Of a DNA stretch of 38,825 nt, positions 23,070-31,550 are shown piece after piece (within the stretch, counting starts at the first letter, position 1; each line of letters starts with the position of its first letter). Source of the stretch: an uncultured Lachnospiraceae bacterium (GTDB lineage: Bacteria; Bacillota; Clostridia; Lachnospirales; Lachnospiraceae). The stretch spans positions 1-38,825 of the forward strand of contig CAJTVQ010000038.1 of NCBI GenBank assembly GCA_910579935.1. The letters are read 5' to 3'. The position numbers and the translations under genes were made by a program. Under the pieces are notes generated by a model, which was not told the DNA's origin, did no database searches, and saw only the letters and a program-made list of their open reading frames with translations.

Positions 23070-24168
23070 TATGTTCAATTACTATTTTAATTCCGTCTTC
23101 CCCCTTATGGTATGAGTTCGCACGGATTGTATCCCTGCTTTCCACGATACAATTTTCAATGTGTGTGTTGTCACCGATATAAACGTCGTTCAGTATGATC
23201 GAATTCTTGATATAACAATTATTGCCGATATATGTCTTCTTAAAAATAACAGAATCCTCTACGGTTCCATTCACAATACAGCCGCTTGAGATCAGGCTGT
23301 TCCTTACATGCGCACCCACATTATACTTCGCAGGCGGAAGGTCATCCACCTTTGAGTAAATATCCGGATACTGTTTGAAAAAATAATCCCGTATTTCCGG
23401 TTTCAGGAAATCCATATTCGTATTGAAATAATCCTGCACCGATGCTATGTTACTCCAGTATTCCTTCATTTTATAGCCGTAAATCCTCTTTAAGCTCTTG
23501 TAGCGGATTAAAATATCTTTTACGAAATCGTGCCGTTCTTCCTCCATCCCCTTCTCGATCATCTCTATCAGCTGGCGTCTCCGGACTACATAAATTCCGC
23601 AGGAAACGGTATTCGATTTCGCTACGATAGGCTTTTCCTCAAAGTCTTCAATACGGCATTCCTCATTCATCTTAATGACACCGTACCTGCCTACGTCAGT
23701 GCCCGCCGGCATATCCCTGCATACTACCGTAATATCCGCTTTACGCTCAATATGATATTCCAGTATTTTATTATAATCCATTTTATATACACAGTCACCG
23801 GAAGTGATCACCACATATGGCTCGTGACTGTTTTTCAGGAAAAACAGGTTCTGGGCAATGGCATCCGCCGTACCACGATACCAAAAATTACTCTCTGCCG
23901 TAACAGCCGGAGTAAATACAAATAAACCGCCCTGTTTACGTCCGAAATCCCACCACTTTGATGAGCTGAGATGTTCATTCAGGCTTCTCGCATTGTACTG
24001 GGTAAACACTGCAACCTTATGTATATGGGAGTTGGACATATTACTCAGTGCAAAATCAATACCTCTGTAACTTCCGGCAATTGGCATTGCACAAACGGCC
24101 CGTTTTCGGGAAAGTTCCTTCATCCTGTGATTATTACCACCTGCTAAAATAATACCTATTGCTCTCAC
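23050..24168 (-). CDS. glgD: Glucose-1-phosphate adenylyltransferase, GlgD subunit
   Basis: GlgD is the second subunit of ADP-glucose pyrophosphorylase in Firmicutes and partners GlgC in glycogen synthesis. The 372-residue protein has the nucleotidyltransferase fold followed by a left-handed beta-helix (NSIILNDVYIGDNTHIENCI). The nucleotide loop reads LAGGNNHRMKEL rather than the GGQGSRL type of GlgC, as expected of the regulatory-like subunit. The middle keeps SGDCVYKMDYNKI and EEKPIV. The start is a GTG at 24168 overlapping the last base of the glgC TAG stop, so translation is coupled. The family shows this tight glgC-glgD order. Confidence 0.94.
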   Translation of the reverse strand: MRAIGIILAGGNNHRMKELSRKRAVCAMPIAGSYRGIDFALSNMSNSHIHKVAVFTQYNARSLNEHLSSSKWWDFGRKQGGLFVFTPAVTAESNFWYRGTADAIAQNLFFLKNSHEPYVVITSGDCVYKMDYNKILEYHIERKADITVVCRDMPAGTDVGRYGVIKMNEECRIEDFEEKPIVAKSNTVSCGIYVVRRRQLIEMIEKGMEEERHDFVKDILIRYKSLKRIYGYKMKEYWSNIASVQDYFNTNMDFLKPEIRDYFFKQYPDIYSKVDDLPPAKYNVGAHVRNSLISSGCIVNGTVEDSVIFKKTYIGNNCYIKNSIILNDVYIGDNTHIENCIVESRDTIRANSYHKGEDGIKIVIEHSDRYVM

Positions 24169-25439
24169 TATTCATCACCTGCCTTAATTAATGTTTTTCC
24201 GCTTGGGAGATAGCAGCTTTCATAATCATCCGGCGCCGTAACACCGAAAATCACAGAATTCTTCCCTACAGTTACTCCGTTAGGGATCACGCTTTTCTCG
24301 CCGACCGTTACCATACCGTTATTATATATATTCGGATCGGTTTCATTGGGCGCTTCCTCTCCGATACCCAGTCTGACATTATCCTCAATCTTCACGTTCT
24401 CCGCGACAATAGACTTATTGAGTTCACAGTTCTGACCAATACTGGTTTCATTCATGATAATGGAATCCCTGACTACAGTCCCCTTCCCTATCGTAACTCC
24501 GCATCCGACCACAGAATTGTATACCTCACCGTAAATCTCGGAACCTTCTCCGATAATACTCTTTTCAATCACGCTTTCCGGTGAAATATACTGCGGAGGA
24601 AGAATCACGCTGCGCGTATAAATCTTCCAATATTCTTCATAAAGATTAAATTCCGGGACAATATTGATCAGTTCCATATTTGCTTCCCAGTAAGAACTTA
24701 ACGTCCCGACATCCTTCCAGTAGCCATTAAATTCATAAGCATAAAGCGGTGCTCCGTTTTTATGGCAGTACGGGATAATATGTTTGCCGAAATCCAGAGA
24801 CGGCTGCTCTGCATTGACCACCAAAGCGTCCCGCAATGTTTTCCAGTTAAAAATATAAATGCCCATGGATGCCAGATTACTTCTGGGATTCTGGGGTTTT
24901 TCTTCAAAATCCGTAATCTTTTTGTTTTCGTCGGTAATCATAATACCAAAACGTTTCGCTTCCTCCATCGGAACCGGCATGACCGCAATTGTTACTTCGG
25001 CATTGTTTTCTTTATGGAAGTCCAGCATCACCTCGTAATCCATCTTGTAAATATGGTCACCGGAAAGAATCAATACATAATCCGGGTTAAAACCGTCAAT
25101 ATAATCCATATTCTGATATATTGCATTTGCCGTACCCGTATACCATTCACTGTGGGCGCTCTTTTCGTAAGGGGGCAGAACGGTTACACCGCCAATATTC
25201 CTGTCAAGATCCCAGGGAATACCGATTCCGATATGCGTGTTCAAGCGAAGCGGCTGATACTGGGTAAGCACACCTACCGTGTCCACTCCGGAATTAATGC
25301 AATTACTGAGCGGAAAGTCTATAATTCTGTATTTTCCGCCGAAAGCCACCGCCGGCTTTGCCACTTTTGATGTCAGAACCCCTAATCGGCTGCCCTGTCC
25401 GCCAGCCAGCAGCATGGCAATCATTTCTTTTTTAATCAT
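24168..25439 (-). CDS. glgC: Glucose-1-phosphate adenylyltransferase, catalytic subunit
   Basis: The enzyme makes ADP-glucose and pyrophosphate from ATP and glucose 1-phosphate, the committed step of bacterial glycogen synthesis. The 423-residue protein carries the catalytic loop LLAGGQGSRLGVLTSKVAKP at its N-terminus, then FPLSNCINSG, SGDHIYKMDY, the sugar-phosphate site with FEEKPQNPRS, and a C-terminal beta-helix (IIGEGSEIYGEVYNSVVGCG). GAGGTGAT lies 5-6 nt before the ATG. A promoter at 25493-25521 drives it with glgD. No glycogen synthase or branching enzyme gene lies in the window, so the rest of the pathway is elsewhere. Confidence 0.96.
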   Translation of the reverse strand: MIKKEMIAMLLAGGQGSRLGVLTSKVAKPAVAFGGKYRIIDFPLSNCINSGVDTVGVLTQYQPLRLNTHIGIGIPWDLDRNIGGVTVLPPYEKSAHSEWYTGTANAIYQNMDYIDGFNPDYVLILSGDHIYKMDYEVMLDFHKENNAEVTIAVMPVPMEEAKRFGIMITDENKKITDFEEKPQNPRSNLASMGIYIFNWKTLRDALVVNAEQPSLDFGKHIIPYCHKNGAPLYAYEFNGYWKDVGTLSSYWEANMELINIVPEFNLYEEYWKIYTRSVILPPQYISPESVIEKSIIGEGSEIYGEVYNSVVGCGVTIGKGTVVRDSIIMNETSIGQNCELNKSIVAENVKIEDNVRLGIGEEAPNETDPNIYNNGMVTVGEKSVIPNGVTVGKNSVIFGVTAPDDYESCYLPSGKTLIKAGDE

Positions 25440-25492
25440 GTCATCACCTCTTAATTAGTCAACTTATACAAGTCACTATATTATGTTTTTTA

Positions 25493-25521
25493 ATTATACC
25501 ATATCATGATAGAAAAGTGAA
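25493..25521 (-). promoter_or_regulatory. Promoter of glgCD
   Basis: On the minus strand TTCACT (25516-25521) and TATAAT (25493-25498) are separated by 17 nt. The leader to glgC is about 45-50 nt. Confidence 0.55.
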
Positions 25522-25745
25522 TATTTTTTACAAAATATCTTTTTCTTTTTGGTAAATTTTATGTACTATTTTTACAATATTTCCATGCATTTCACTTATT
25601 TTTTGTTTGTTTTTTATACTTCTTTAATTGTTTCCCTCCTCCACTTGTTTTTTTTAACCATGCCTGTATAATAAATATGGACATGCATTTTCAGAATATG
25701 TCTTTCCAGCGGATTCCATAATTCCCATATTTTCGAATTCATCCG

Positions 25746-25774
25746 TTTACATATCCGAAATTTGCATATAATAT
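25746..25774 (+). promoter_or_regulatory. Promoter of murC
   Basis: TTTACA (25746-25751) is followed by overlapping -10 candidates TATAAT (25767-25772, 15-nt spacer) and TAATAT (25769-25774, 17-nt spacer). Confidence 0.4.
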
Positions 25775-25805
25775 AAAGATAGAATAAAGAACAGGAAGTG
25801 CATCC

Positions 25806-27185
25806 ATGTATAAAATAGACTTTAACCATCCGATCCACATATACTTCATTGGCATTGGCGGCATCAGCATGAGCGGGCTGGCTGAAATCCTTCTGACAGA
25901 AGGCTTCCGCATATCCGGTTCCGATATGAAGCGTTCCGAACTCACGGAGTCCCTGGAAAAAAAGGGCGCCGTCATTTACTATGGTCAGCAGACGGCTCAT
26001 CTGACACCGGATATCGATCTGGCTGTATATACCAGTGCCATCCATACGGACAATCCGGAATATATCGCCATGAATGAACTTCGCATTCCCAGTTTAAGCA
26101 GGGCAGAGCTTTTAGGGCAGATGATGAAAAATTATAAGATTCCAATTGCGGTAAGCGGTACCCATGGCAAAACCACCACTACTTCCATGATCGCAGAAAT
26201 CCTTTTAGAAAGCGACAGCGATCCCACCTTGTCCATCGGCGGCATTTTCAAAGACATCGGCGGCAATATACGCATAGGCAAGTCCGATTATTTTGTGGCC
26301 GAAGCCTGTGAATACACAAATAGCTTTTTAAGTTTTTTCCCAAAAATCGGAATCATATTAAATATAGAAGAAGACCACCTCGATTTTTTTAAGGATATTC
26401 ATGATATCCGGCATTCTTTCCGCCGTTTTGCCGAACTTCTTCCCGAAGACGGCATTCTGATCATCAACGGCGGCATTGAACACCATGAGGAAATCACGGA
26501 AGGACTTAACTGCAGGGTCATTACCTACGGCGTTTCCGACAACTGCGATTACTACTGCTCGGACATTTCGTATGACGGTTATGCACATGCTGCCTTTATG
26601 CTGCACAGTCCCGGACAGGACGGTGAACAATTTGCTTTGGCAGTTCCCGGAGAGCATAATGTTTCCAATGCCATGGCTGCGATTGCACTCGCCGACCTGC
26701 TTGGAATCGAAAGGCGTATCGTAAAAAAAGCGCTGCTGCACTTCACCGGCACCGACCGCCGGTTTGAATACAAAGGCAAAAAGAACGGATTCACTATAAT
26801 AGATGATTATGCACATCATCCGACAGAAATTACCGCAACTTTAAAAGCCGCGGTAAATTACCCTCATCATACTTTATGGTGTGTGTTCCAGCCCCATACT
26901 TTCACACGTACGAAAGCGTTCCTTCCGGAATTCGCCCGTGCGTTATTACATGCGGACAAAATCGTACTGGCAGATATCTATGCGGCAAGGGAAACAGATA
27001 CTCTCGGTATCAGTTCCAAAGACCTTCAGGAGGAAATCCTCCGGTTAGGCGGGGAATGTTACTATCTTCCTTCCTTTGAGGCCATCGAAAATTTTTTATT
27101 AAAAAACTGCCTAAAAGATGACTTGTTGATAACTATGGGGGCTGGAGATGTAGTAAAAATCGGCGAAAACCTGCTCCAAAAATAA
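25806..27185 (+). CDS. murC: UDP-N-acetylmuramate--L-alanine ligase
   Basis: MurC adds L-alanine to UDP-MurNAc using ATP, the first step of peptidoglycan stem-peptide assembly in the cytoplasm. The 459-residue protein is full length. It has the UDP-binding FIGIGGISMSGLAE (14-27), the ATP loop GTHGKTTT (118-125), NIEEDHLDFF for the metal and carbamate region, VPGEHNVSNAMAA and DDYAHHPTEI. AGGAAG precedes the ATG at 25806. It is transcribed away from glgC and is the only mur gene here. A cluster of DnaA-box-like nonamers begins immediately after its stop codon. Confidence 0.96.
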   Translation: MYKIDFNHPIHIYFIGIGGISMSGLAEILLTEGFRISGSDMKRSELTESLEKKGAVIYYGQQTAHLTPDIDLAVYTSAIHTDNPEYIAMNELRIPSLSRAELLGQMMKNYKIPIAVSGTHGKTTTTSMIAEILLESDSDPTLSIGGIFKDIGGNIRIGKSDYFVAEACEYTNSFLSFFPKIGIILNIEEDHLDFFKDIHDIRHSFRRFAELLPEDGILIINGGIEHHEEITEGLNCRVITYGVSDNCDYYCSDISYDGYAHAAFMLHSPGQDGEQFALAVPGEHNVSNAMAAIALADLLGIERRIVKKALLHFTGTDRRFEYKGKKNGFTIIDDYAHHPTEITATLKAAVNYPHHTLWCVFQPHTFTRTKAFLPEFARALLHADKIVLADIYAARETDTLGISSKDLQEEILRLGGECYYLPSFEAIENFLLKNCLKDDLLITMGAGDVVKIGENLLQK

Positions 27186-27364
27186 CTTTCCACAATATCC
27201 ACAGAATTTTGGAGGAAATTTTTTTCCAGATACTGTGGATATTCTTATTTTCCGATCGAAGATCCGGTTTTATACAACCCGCATTTTCTGCGTGCTTTTC
27301 CCATACTTTTATATGGGACTTTTATTTCTTTCCACAATTATCCACAATATCCACATCTTCCACA
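27186..27364 (+). promoter_or_regulatory. Cluster of DnaA-box-like nonamers upstream of dnaD
   Basis: One perfect TTATCCACA lies at 27338-27346. One-mismatch ATATCCACA copies lie at 27195-27203, 27347-27355 and, inverted, 27234-27242. Two-mismatch copies lie at 27186-27194, 27328-27336 and 27356-27364. Four units at 27328-27364 run head to tail at 9-10 nt periodicity with almost no gap, and two more abut at 27186-27203. All but one share orientation. The placement directly before the replication genes dnaD and dnaC suggests DnaA-responsive control or a DnaA-titrating site. Confidence 0.7.
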
Positions 27365-27430
27365 AACGGCACATCCGGCGTATTTACGGCATTTTCCGGC
27401 AAATTGACTATTTCTTTTTAAAAATGGTTA

Positions 27431-27439
27431 TGATATAAT
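27431..27439 (+). promoter_or_regulatory. Extended -10 promoter of the dnaD operon
   Basis: TGATATAAT is an extended -10 element with a perfect TATAAT (27434-27439). A TTGACT at 27404-27409 lies 24 nt upstream, too far for a normal spacer. The start would be about 60 nt before dnaD and about 80 nt after the last DnaA-like box. Confidence 0.5.
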
Positions 27440-27506
27440 TCATTTTGCTCTGAATCTGGAAATCCCTGATTCAGAACATACATCATATGGAGGACAGGTG
27501 GGGCAT

Positions 27507-28544
27507 ATGGACCATTTAAGGATTTATAAAGACAATTACACGGACGCTACAGCCGTATCCAATATTTTTATTGATGAATATATGAAGGATGCCAACGACG
27601 CACAGCTTAAGGTTTATCTTTACCTCATCCGTATGATGAATGCCAATCTGCCTATCAGCATATCCGATATTGCAGACAAATTCAACCATACCGAAAAGGA
27701 GGTTCTCCGTGCGCTCAGATACTGGGAAAAAAACCGGCTGCTTTCTTTGGAATACGACGAAGAGCGCAATCTGTCCGGAATCCATCTCCTTGATCTAACC
27801 AGGCCCAGGGAAACTGCCGCGCCCGTTTCGCCTGCCCCGCTCGTGACACTTGTTTCCAAACCGGCCGTACAGGAAACGGATGCCTATGAAAAACCGGCTT
27901 ATACACTGGATCAACTGAAGGCTTTTAAAGCAGACGAAATGACTTCGCAGCTTTTATTCATAGTTGAGCAATATATCGGTAAAACACTGACTCCATCCGA
28001 AATAAAAACCATCTTCTTTATTTCGGACAAGCTTGGCTTCTCCGTCGATCTGATCGATTATCTGGTGCAGTACTGTCTGGAACGGGGGAAAAAAGATTTC
28101 CGTTACATAGAAAAAGTAGCAGTCAGCTGGGCGCAGGAAGGTATCACCACACCGGAACAGGCAGAAAAAAGAGCCTATAAATACGAAAAAATTGTTTATG
28201 ACATTATGAAAGCACTGGGAAAAAACAGTTCTCCCACCGATAAAGAAGCCGCTTACGTCAAACACTGGACAGGAACGCTCGGGTATGGCATGGATGTTAT
28301 CTCCGTTGCCTGCGAACGCACCGTTTTAAGCACAGACAAGCATCGTTTTGAATATGCGGACAGCATATTGAACAGCTGGCACCACGCCGGTGTCCACCAT
28401 TTAAGCGATATAGTCAGAGCGGATGAAACTTTTAAACGGACAAAAATTCCTCAGGCACGCACGGTCCAGACCAACAAGTTCAACCAGTTCAAACAGAACA
28501 GTTATGACTTTGATGCCCTCGAAAAAGAACTCCTGCAAAATTAA
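27507..28544 (+). CDS. DnaD-family primosomal replication protein
   Basis: DnaD proteins help open or remodel DNA at the origin and recruit the helicase loader in Firmicutes. The product of about 345 residues has an N-terminal winged helix (YLYLIRMMNANLPISISDIA, VLRALRYWEKNRLL). Two C-terminal DnaB_2/DnaD modules follow, at roughly 135-205 and 215-290, the second with ADSILNSWHHAGVH where DnaD proteins carry a conserved YxxxIxxxW motif. A basic Gln/Asn-rich tail ends the protein. The ATG at 27507 (AGGTGG close by) and a GTG at 27498 (GGAGG 4 nt upstream) are both possible starts. It is followed after 51 nt by dnaC in the same direction. Confidence 0.9.
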   Translation: MDHLRIYKDNYTDATAVSNIFIDEYMKDANDAQLKVYLYLIRMMNANLPISISDIADKFNHTEKEVLRALRYWEKNRLLSLEYDEERNLSGIHLLDLTRPRETAAPVSPAPLVTLVSKPAVQETDAYEKPAYTLDQLKAFKADEMTSQLLFIVEQYIGKTLTPSEIKTIFFISDKLGFSVDLIDYLVQYCLERGKKDFRYIEKVAVSWAQEGITTPEQAEKRAYKYEKIVYDIMKALGKNSSPTDKEAAYVKHWTGTLGYGMDVISVACERTVLSTDKHRFEYADSILNSWHHAGVHHLSDIVRADETFKRTKIPQARTVQTNKFNQFKQNSYDFDALEKELLQN

Positions 28545-28595
28545 ACGAAAGCAGGGTTATGAAATAAGATGAAAGCATGAAAAGGAGAAATCGGA

Positions 28596-29558
28596 ATGCC
28601 GTTAAGCAACAGCCAGTACGATTCCATTATCCGTACATATGAAGAAAAACAGAACAGAAACCGGTATCTGCTGGAAGAACGCCGTAATTACGTCTACCAG
28701 CATATTGACGGTTACAGGGAACTGGAAGAATCCACTGCTTCCCTATCCGTTGAGCAGGGGAAAAAACTTTTGGACGGCGATGACTCCGCCCTTACGGAAT
28801 TAAGACTGCTTCTTAAGAACCTCACGGAAGCAAAGAGAGGACTGCTGCTTTCGGCCGGTCTTCCGGCCGATTATCTGGAACCGGTTTATGATTGTCCCGA
28901 CTGTCAGGACTCCGGATATATGGACGGCCGGAAATGCCATTGCTTTAAACAGGCGGAAATTTCCCTTTTATATGAACAGTCCAATATCAGCCGCCAGCTG
29001 GAAAAAGAGAACTTTTCCACCCTTTCTTACGAATATTACCAGGGTGAAGACCTGCGCCGCTTTCAGTCTGCTGTCGAAGCGGGTAAAAAACTTATAGAAA
29101 ATTATGATTTCGACTACCATAATTTATTCTTTTATGGTACAGTGGGTACAGGCAAATCATTTCTTTCCGGCTGCATTGCAAAGGAGCTGATTGAAAACGG
29201 TCATTCCGTCATCTATTTCAGCGCCGTGCGATTTTTTGAAACGCTGTCTCAGATTTCCTTCGACTTTAAAAATAAAGACGAGCTTCATGGCATGTATCAG
29301 GATCTGTATCAGTGTGATTTGCTGATCATTGATGATTTGGGAACAGAACTGACCAATAACTTTGTTACCACGCAGTTGTTTTCCTGTCTGAACGAAAGAC
29401 ATATGCGCAGAAAACCTACCATTATTTCCACCAATCTTTCTCTGGAGGAATTAAGAAACCGTTACTCGGACCGGATATTTTCCCGCATCATGAGCAATTA
29501 TCAGATATATAAACTGTCCGGGCCGGACATTCGGATTCATAAAAAATTAAACAAATAA
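28596..29558 (+). CDS. dnaC: Helicase loader ATPase, DnaC/DnaI type
   Basis: This AAA+ protein loads the replicative helicase onto DNA. The 320-residue product has an N-terminal coiled region, then a zinc-ribbon with CPDC (Cys100, Cys103) and CHC (Cys114, Cys116) as in DnaI. The AAA+ domain has Walker A GTVGTGKS (about 181-188), Walker B LLIIDDLG (about 242-249), sensor TIISTNLS and an arginine-finger region YSDRIFSRI. AAAGGAG lies about 9 nt before the ATG. It is the second gene of the dnaD operon and is followed by prs after 36 nt, so prs may be co-transcribed. Confidence 0.93.
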   Translation: MPLSNSQYDSIIRTYEEKQNRNRYLLEERRNYVYQHIDGYRELEESTASLSVEQGKKLLDGDDSALTELRLLLKNLTEAKRGLLLSAGLPADYLEPVYDCPDCQDSGYMDGRKCHCFKQAEISLLYEQSNISRQLEKENFSTLSYEYYQGEDLRRFQSAVEAGKKLIENYDFDYHNLFFYGTVGTGKSFLSGCIAKELIENGHSVIYFSAVRFFETLSQISFDFKNKDELHGMYQDLYQCDLLIIDDLGTELTNNFVTTQLFSCLNERHMRRKPTIISTNLSLEELRNRYSDRIFSRIMSNYQIYKLSGPDIRIHKKLNK

Positions 29559-29594
29559 ACACATTATGGCACAAATTCGGAAAGTGAGGACTAC

Positions 29595-30791
29595 ATGGCT
29601 AGACGTGAAGAAAAGAGAAACCTGGAAACTATCCCCGTTGGTTCCCTTGGCATCATCCCTTTGGAGGGCTGTAAAACATTAGGCGCGAAAGTTGATAATT
29701 TTCTTGTCAAATGGAGAACGGAACGCGAAAGTGAACATAAAGCCAGTCTTGCATTTGCCGGTTATCAGCGTGATTCCTATATTTTGAACGCCCAGGTTCC
29801 CCGTTTCGGTTCCGGAGAAGCAAAAGGCATTATTTTGGAATCCGTACGCGGTACCGACCTGTATATCTTAGTAGATGTTGCAAATTACAGTCTGACCTAT
29901 TCTTTGGGCGGTCATGAAAACCATATGTCCCCTGATGACCATTATCAGGACTTAAAGCGTATCATTGCCGCCGTAGGAGGCAAGGCAAGAAGGATTACCG
30001 TCATCATGCCCTATCTTTATGAAAGCCGTCAGCATAAACGGACTGCCAGGGAATCTCTCGATTGTGCACTGGCGCTGCAGGAAATGGTAGCCATGGGTGT
30101 GGATAATATTCTCACTTTTGACGCCCACGACCCACGCGTGCAGAATGCGATTCCCCTTCACGGCTTCGAAACGGTACAGCCCGCCTACCAGTTTATCAAA
30201 GGACTCTTAAATCATGTAAAGGAATTACAAATCGATTCCGACCATATGATGGTCATCAGCCCTGATGAAGGCGGTATGAACCGGGCCATATACATGGCAA
30301 ATGTCCTTGGATTGGATATGGGCATGTTCTATAAACGGAGAGATTATACGCGGATCGAAAACGGGCGCAACCCTATTGTTGCCCATGAGTTTCTCGGAAC
30401 CAGCGTGGAAGGAAAGGACATGCTGATCATAGACGATATGATCTCTTCCGGTGAAAGTGTTTTGGAAGTGGCTGCGGAACTGAAGAAACGCAAGGCCAAG
30501 AATGTCTTCATCTGTGCGACTTTCGGCCTGTTTACCAGCGGTCTGGACCGCTTTGAGAAAGCTTATGAAGACGGCATCATCGACCGGGTACTTACCACCA
30601 ATCTAATTTATCAGACACCGGAATTATTGTCAAGACCTTGGTATATTGACTGCGATATGAGCAAATACATCGCATATCTTATCGATACTCTGAACCATGA
30701 CGCTTCCATCAGTGATTTACTGAATCCTAATGAGCGTATCCAAAGTTTTGTTGCAAGATATAAGAGCGGGGAACTGGATTATCTGGCATAA
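29595..30791 (+). CDS. prs: Ribose-phosphate pyrophosphokinase (long form)
   Basis: The enzyme makes PRPP from ribose 5-phosphate and ATP for nucleotide, His, Trp and NAD synthesis. At 398 residues it is about 80 longer than the usual 310-320. The extra length is spread over an N-terminal extension (MARREEKRNLETIPVGSLGI) and insertions. Core motifs remain: a divergent flexible loop with YESRQHKRTARES, TFDAHDP, and the PRPP loop MLIIDDMISSGES near residue 277. GTGAGGA precedes the ATG. A strong terminator follows. The long form is typical of some Clostridia; the loop differences could change allosteric control by ADP or phosphate (inference). Confidence 0.92.
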   Translation: MARREEKRNLETIPVGSLGIIPLEGCKTLGAKVDNFLVKWRTERESEHKASLAFAGYQRDSYILNAQVPRFGSGEAKGIILESVRGTDLYILVDVANYSLTYSLGGHENHMSPDDHYQDLKRIIAAVGGKARRITVIMPYLYESRQHKRTARESLDCALALQEMVAMGVDNILTFDAHDPRVQNAIPLHGFETVQPAYQFIKGLLNHVKELQIDSDHMMVISPDEGGMNRAIYMANVLGLDMGMFYKRRDYTRIENGRNPIVAHEFLGTSVEGKDMLIIDDMISSGESVLEVAAELKKRKAKNVFICATFGLFTSGLDRFEKAYEDGIIDRVLTTNLIYQTPELLSRPWYIDCDMSKYIAYLIDTLNHDASISDLLNPNERIQSFVARYKSGELDYLA

Positions 30792-30834
30792 ATTTAGAAT
30801 GCCGTCCCCTTTTTCCATTTTAAAAATAAGATAA

Positions 30835-30870
30835 AAGGCTGTTGCAGTTTTGTATGCAGCAGCCTTTTTT
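30835..30870 (+). terminator. Terminator of the dnaD-dnaC-prs unit
   Basis: A 12-bp stem with one G-U pair (30835-30846 with 30855-30866) closes an 8-nt loop and is followed by six T on the plus strand. Confidence 0.85.
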
Positions 30871-30904
30871 ATTCACACGGGGAGCTGACAGGCTCCGGCG
30901 CGCA

Positions 30905-30930
30905 GGCAGGGGAAACGCGTTTCCCCTGCC
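30905..30930. other. Perfect 26-bp palindrome
   Basis: The sequence is its own reverse complement over 26 bp, centred on ACGCGT between 30917 and 30918, with arms GGCAGGGGAAACG and CGTTTCCCCTGCC. It has no loop and no T tract, unlike a terminator. A smaller dyad GAGC-tgacag-GCTC lies just before it. It could be a dimer-binding operator or a cruciform. Confidence 0.7.
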
Positions 30931-30965
30931 CGGTTCAATGTCTTTATAAAACCGATAAAATAAAA

Positions 30966-31070
30966 ACAGATTTACTTAGCGTGGTACATGTAGCGCAGTT
31001 TCTGCCTACATGTACCCATGTAAAAGGGGAATTTGTGGCACATCACATGTACCACGCTAAGTAAATCTGT
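30966..31070. repeat. Inverted-repeat element with two competing folds
   Basis: Perfect 26-nt arms (30966-30991 and 31045-31070; 27 bp with the flanking A-T pair) enclose 53 nt. Inside, GGTACATGTAG (30983-30993) also pairs perfectly with CTACATGTACC (31006-31016), continued by GCAG-TTT-CTGC. The 5' arm can therefore pair with the near or the far partner but not both. There is no T tract and no obvious target-site duplication. Confidence 0.75.
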
Positions 31071-31195
31071 TCTATCATTTATCTGTGTTTCATTATAATA
31101 CTATAATATCCATTTGTCAATACCATAAAAGTAAGTTTTAAATTATTTTCATGTTATTCTGAAATTAGCTTTTAAATTATATTATGGTGAGACAA

Positions 31196-31507
31196 ATGGA
31201 CGTTGCGAAAAGAATAACTCAACTAAGGACCGAAAAAAATATAACCGTAAACAGACTTGCCAATCTTTCCGGATTATCCCAGGGCTTTGTCCGTCAGATT
31301 GAATTAGATAACCAGAATCCTACGGTGACTTCTTTAAGCCTGATCTGTAAGGCGCTCGATATCTCTTTATCCGACTTTTTCATGGAAAAGGAACCGCCGG
31401 ACAGACAGAAACTGATAGAGAAACTGCTTCAGAATATTACCTGCCTGACCAATGACGAACTGACCGCTCTCATTAACATCACGGATTCCATGAAGAAAAA
31501 TTCTTAA
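31196..31507 (+). CDS. Small XRE-family regulator, tandem copy 1
   Basis: This protein of about 103 residues has an N-terminal Cro/C1-type helix-turn-helix (VAKRITQLRTEKNITVNRLA, GLSQGFVRQIELDNQNP) and a helical C-terminus (LTNDELTALINITDSMKK). The ATG at 31196 is favoured over 31184 because GGTGA lies 5 nt upstream. Copy 2 starts 355 nt further on, is about three quarters identical, and shares the upstream ATTCTGAAATTAG box, so the unit was duplicated with its upstream sequence. Its target is unknown; the palindromes at 30905-31070 are nearby candidates. Confidence 0.85.
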   Translation: MDVAKRITQLRTEKNITVNRLANLSGLSQGFVRQIELDNQNPTVTSLSLICKALDISLSDFFMEKEPPDRQKLIEKLLQNITCLTNDELTALINITDSMKKNS

Positions 31508-31550
31508 TATTCTGAAATTAGAATTCATATTATATATTATGGTGAAACAA

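Larger units (their letters stand above)
25440..25805. other. AT-rich divergent promoter region between glgC and murC
   Basis: This 366-nt stretch is strongly AT-rich with T tracts. It holds the glgC promoter leftwards (25493-25521) and the murC promoter rightwards (25746-25774). No gene or conserved RNA was recognised. Confidence 0.6.

Noticed and set aside
25614..26045. 143-residue minus-strand open frame over the start of murC
   Set aside because: It runs antisense through murC and its promoter, has no domain or ribosome site, and murC is certain.
27186..27506. Chromosomal replication origin
   Set aside because: DnaA-like boxes are present, but dnaA, dnaN, rpmH and gidA neighbours are absent and no clear DNA-unwinding element with DnaA-trio repeats was identified; a regulatory or titration site is more likely.
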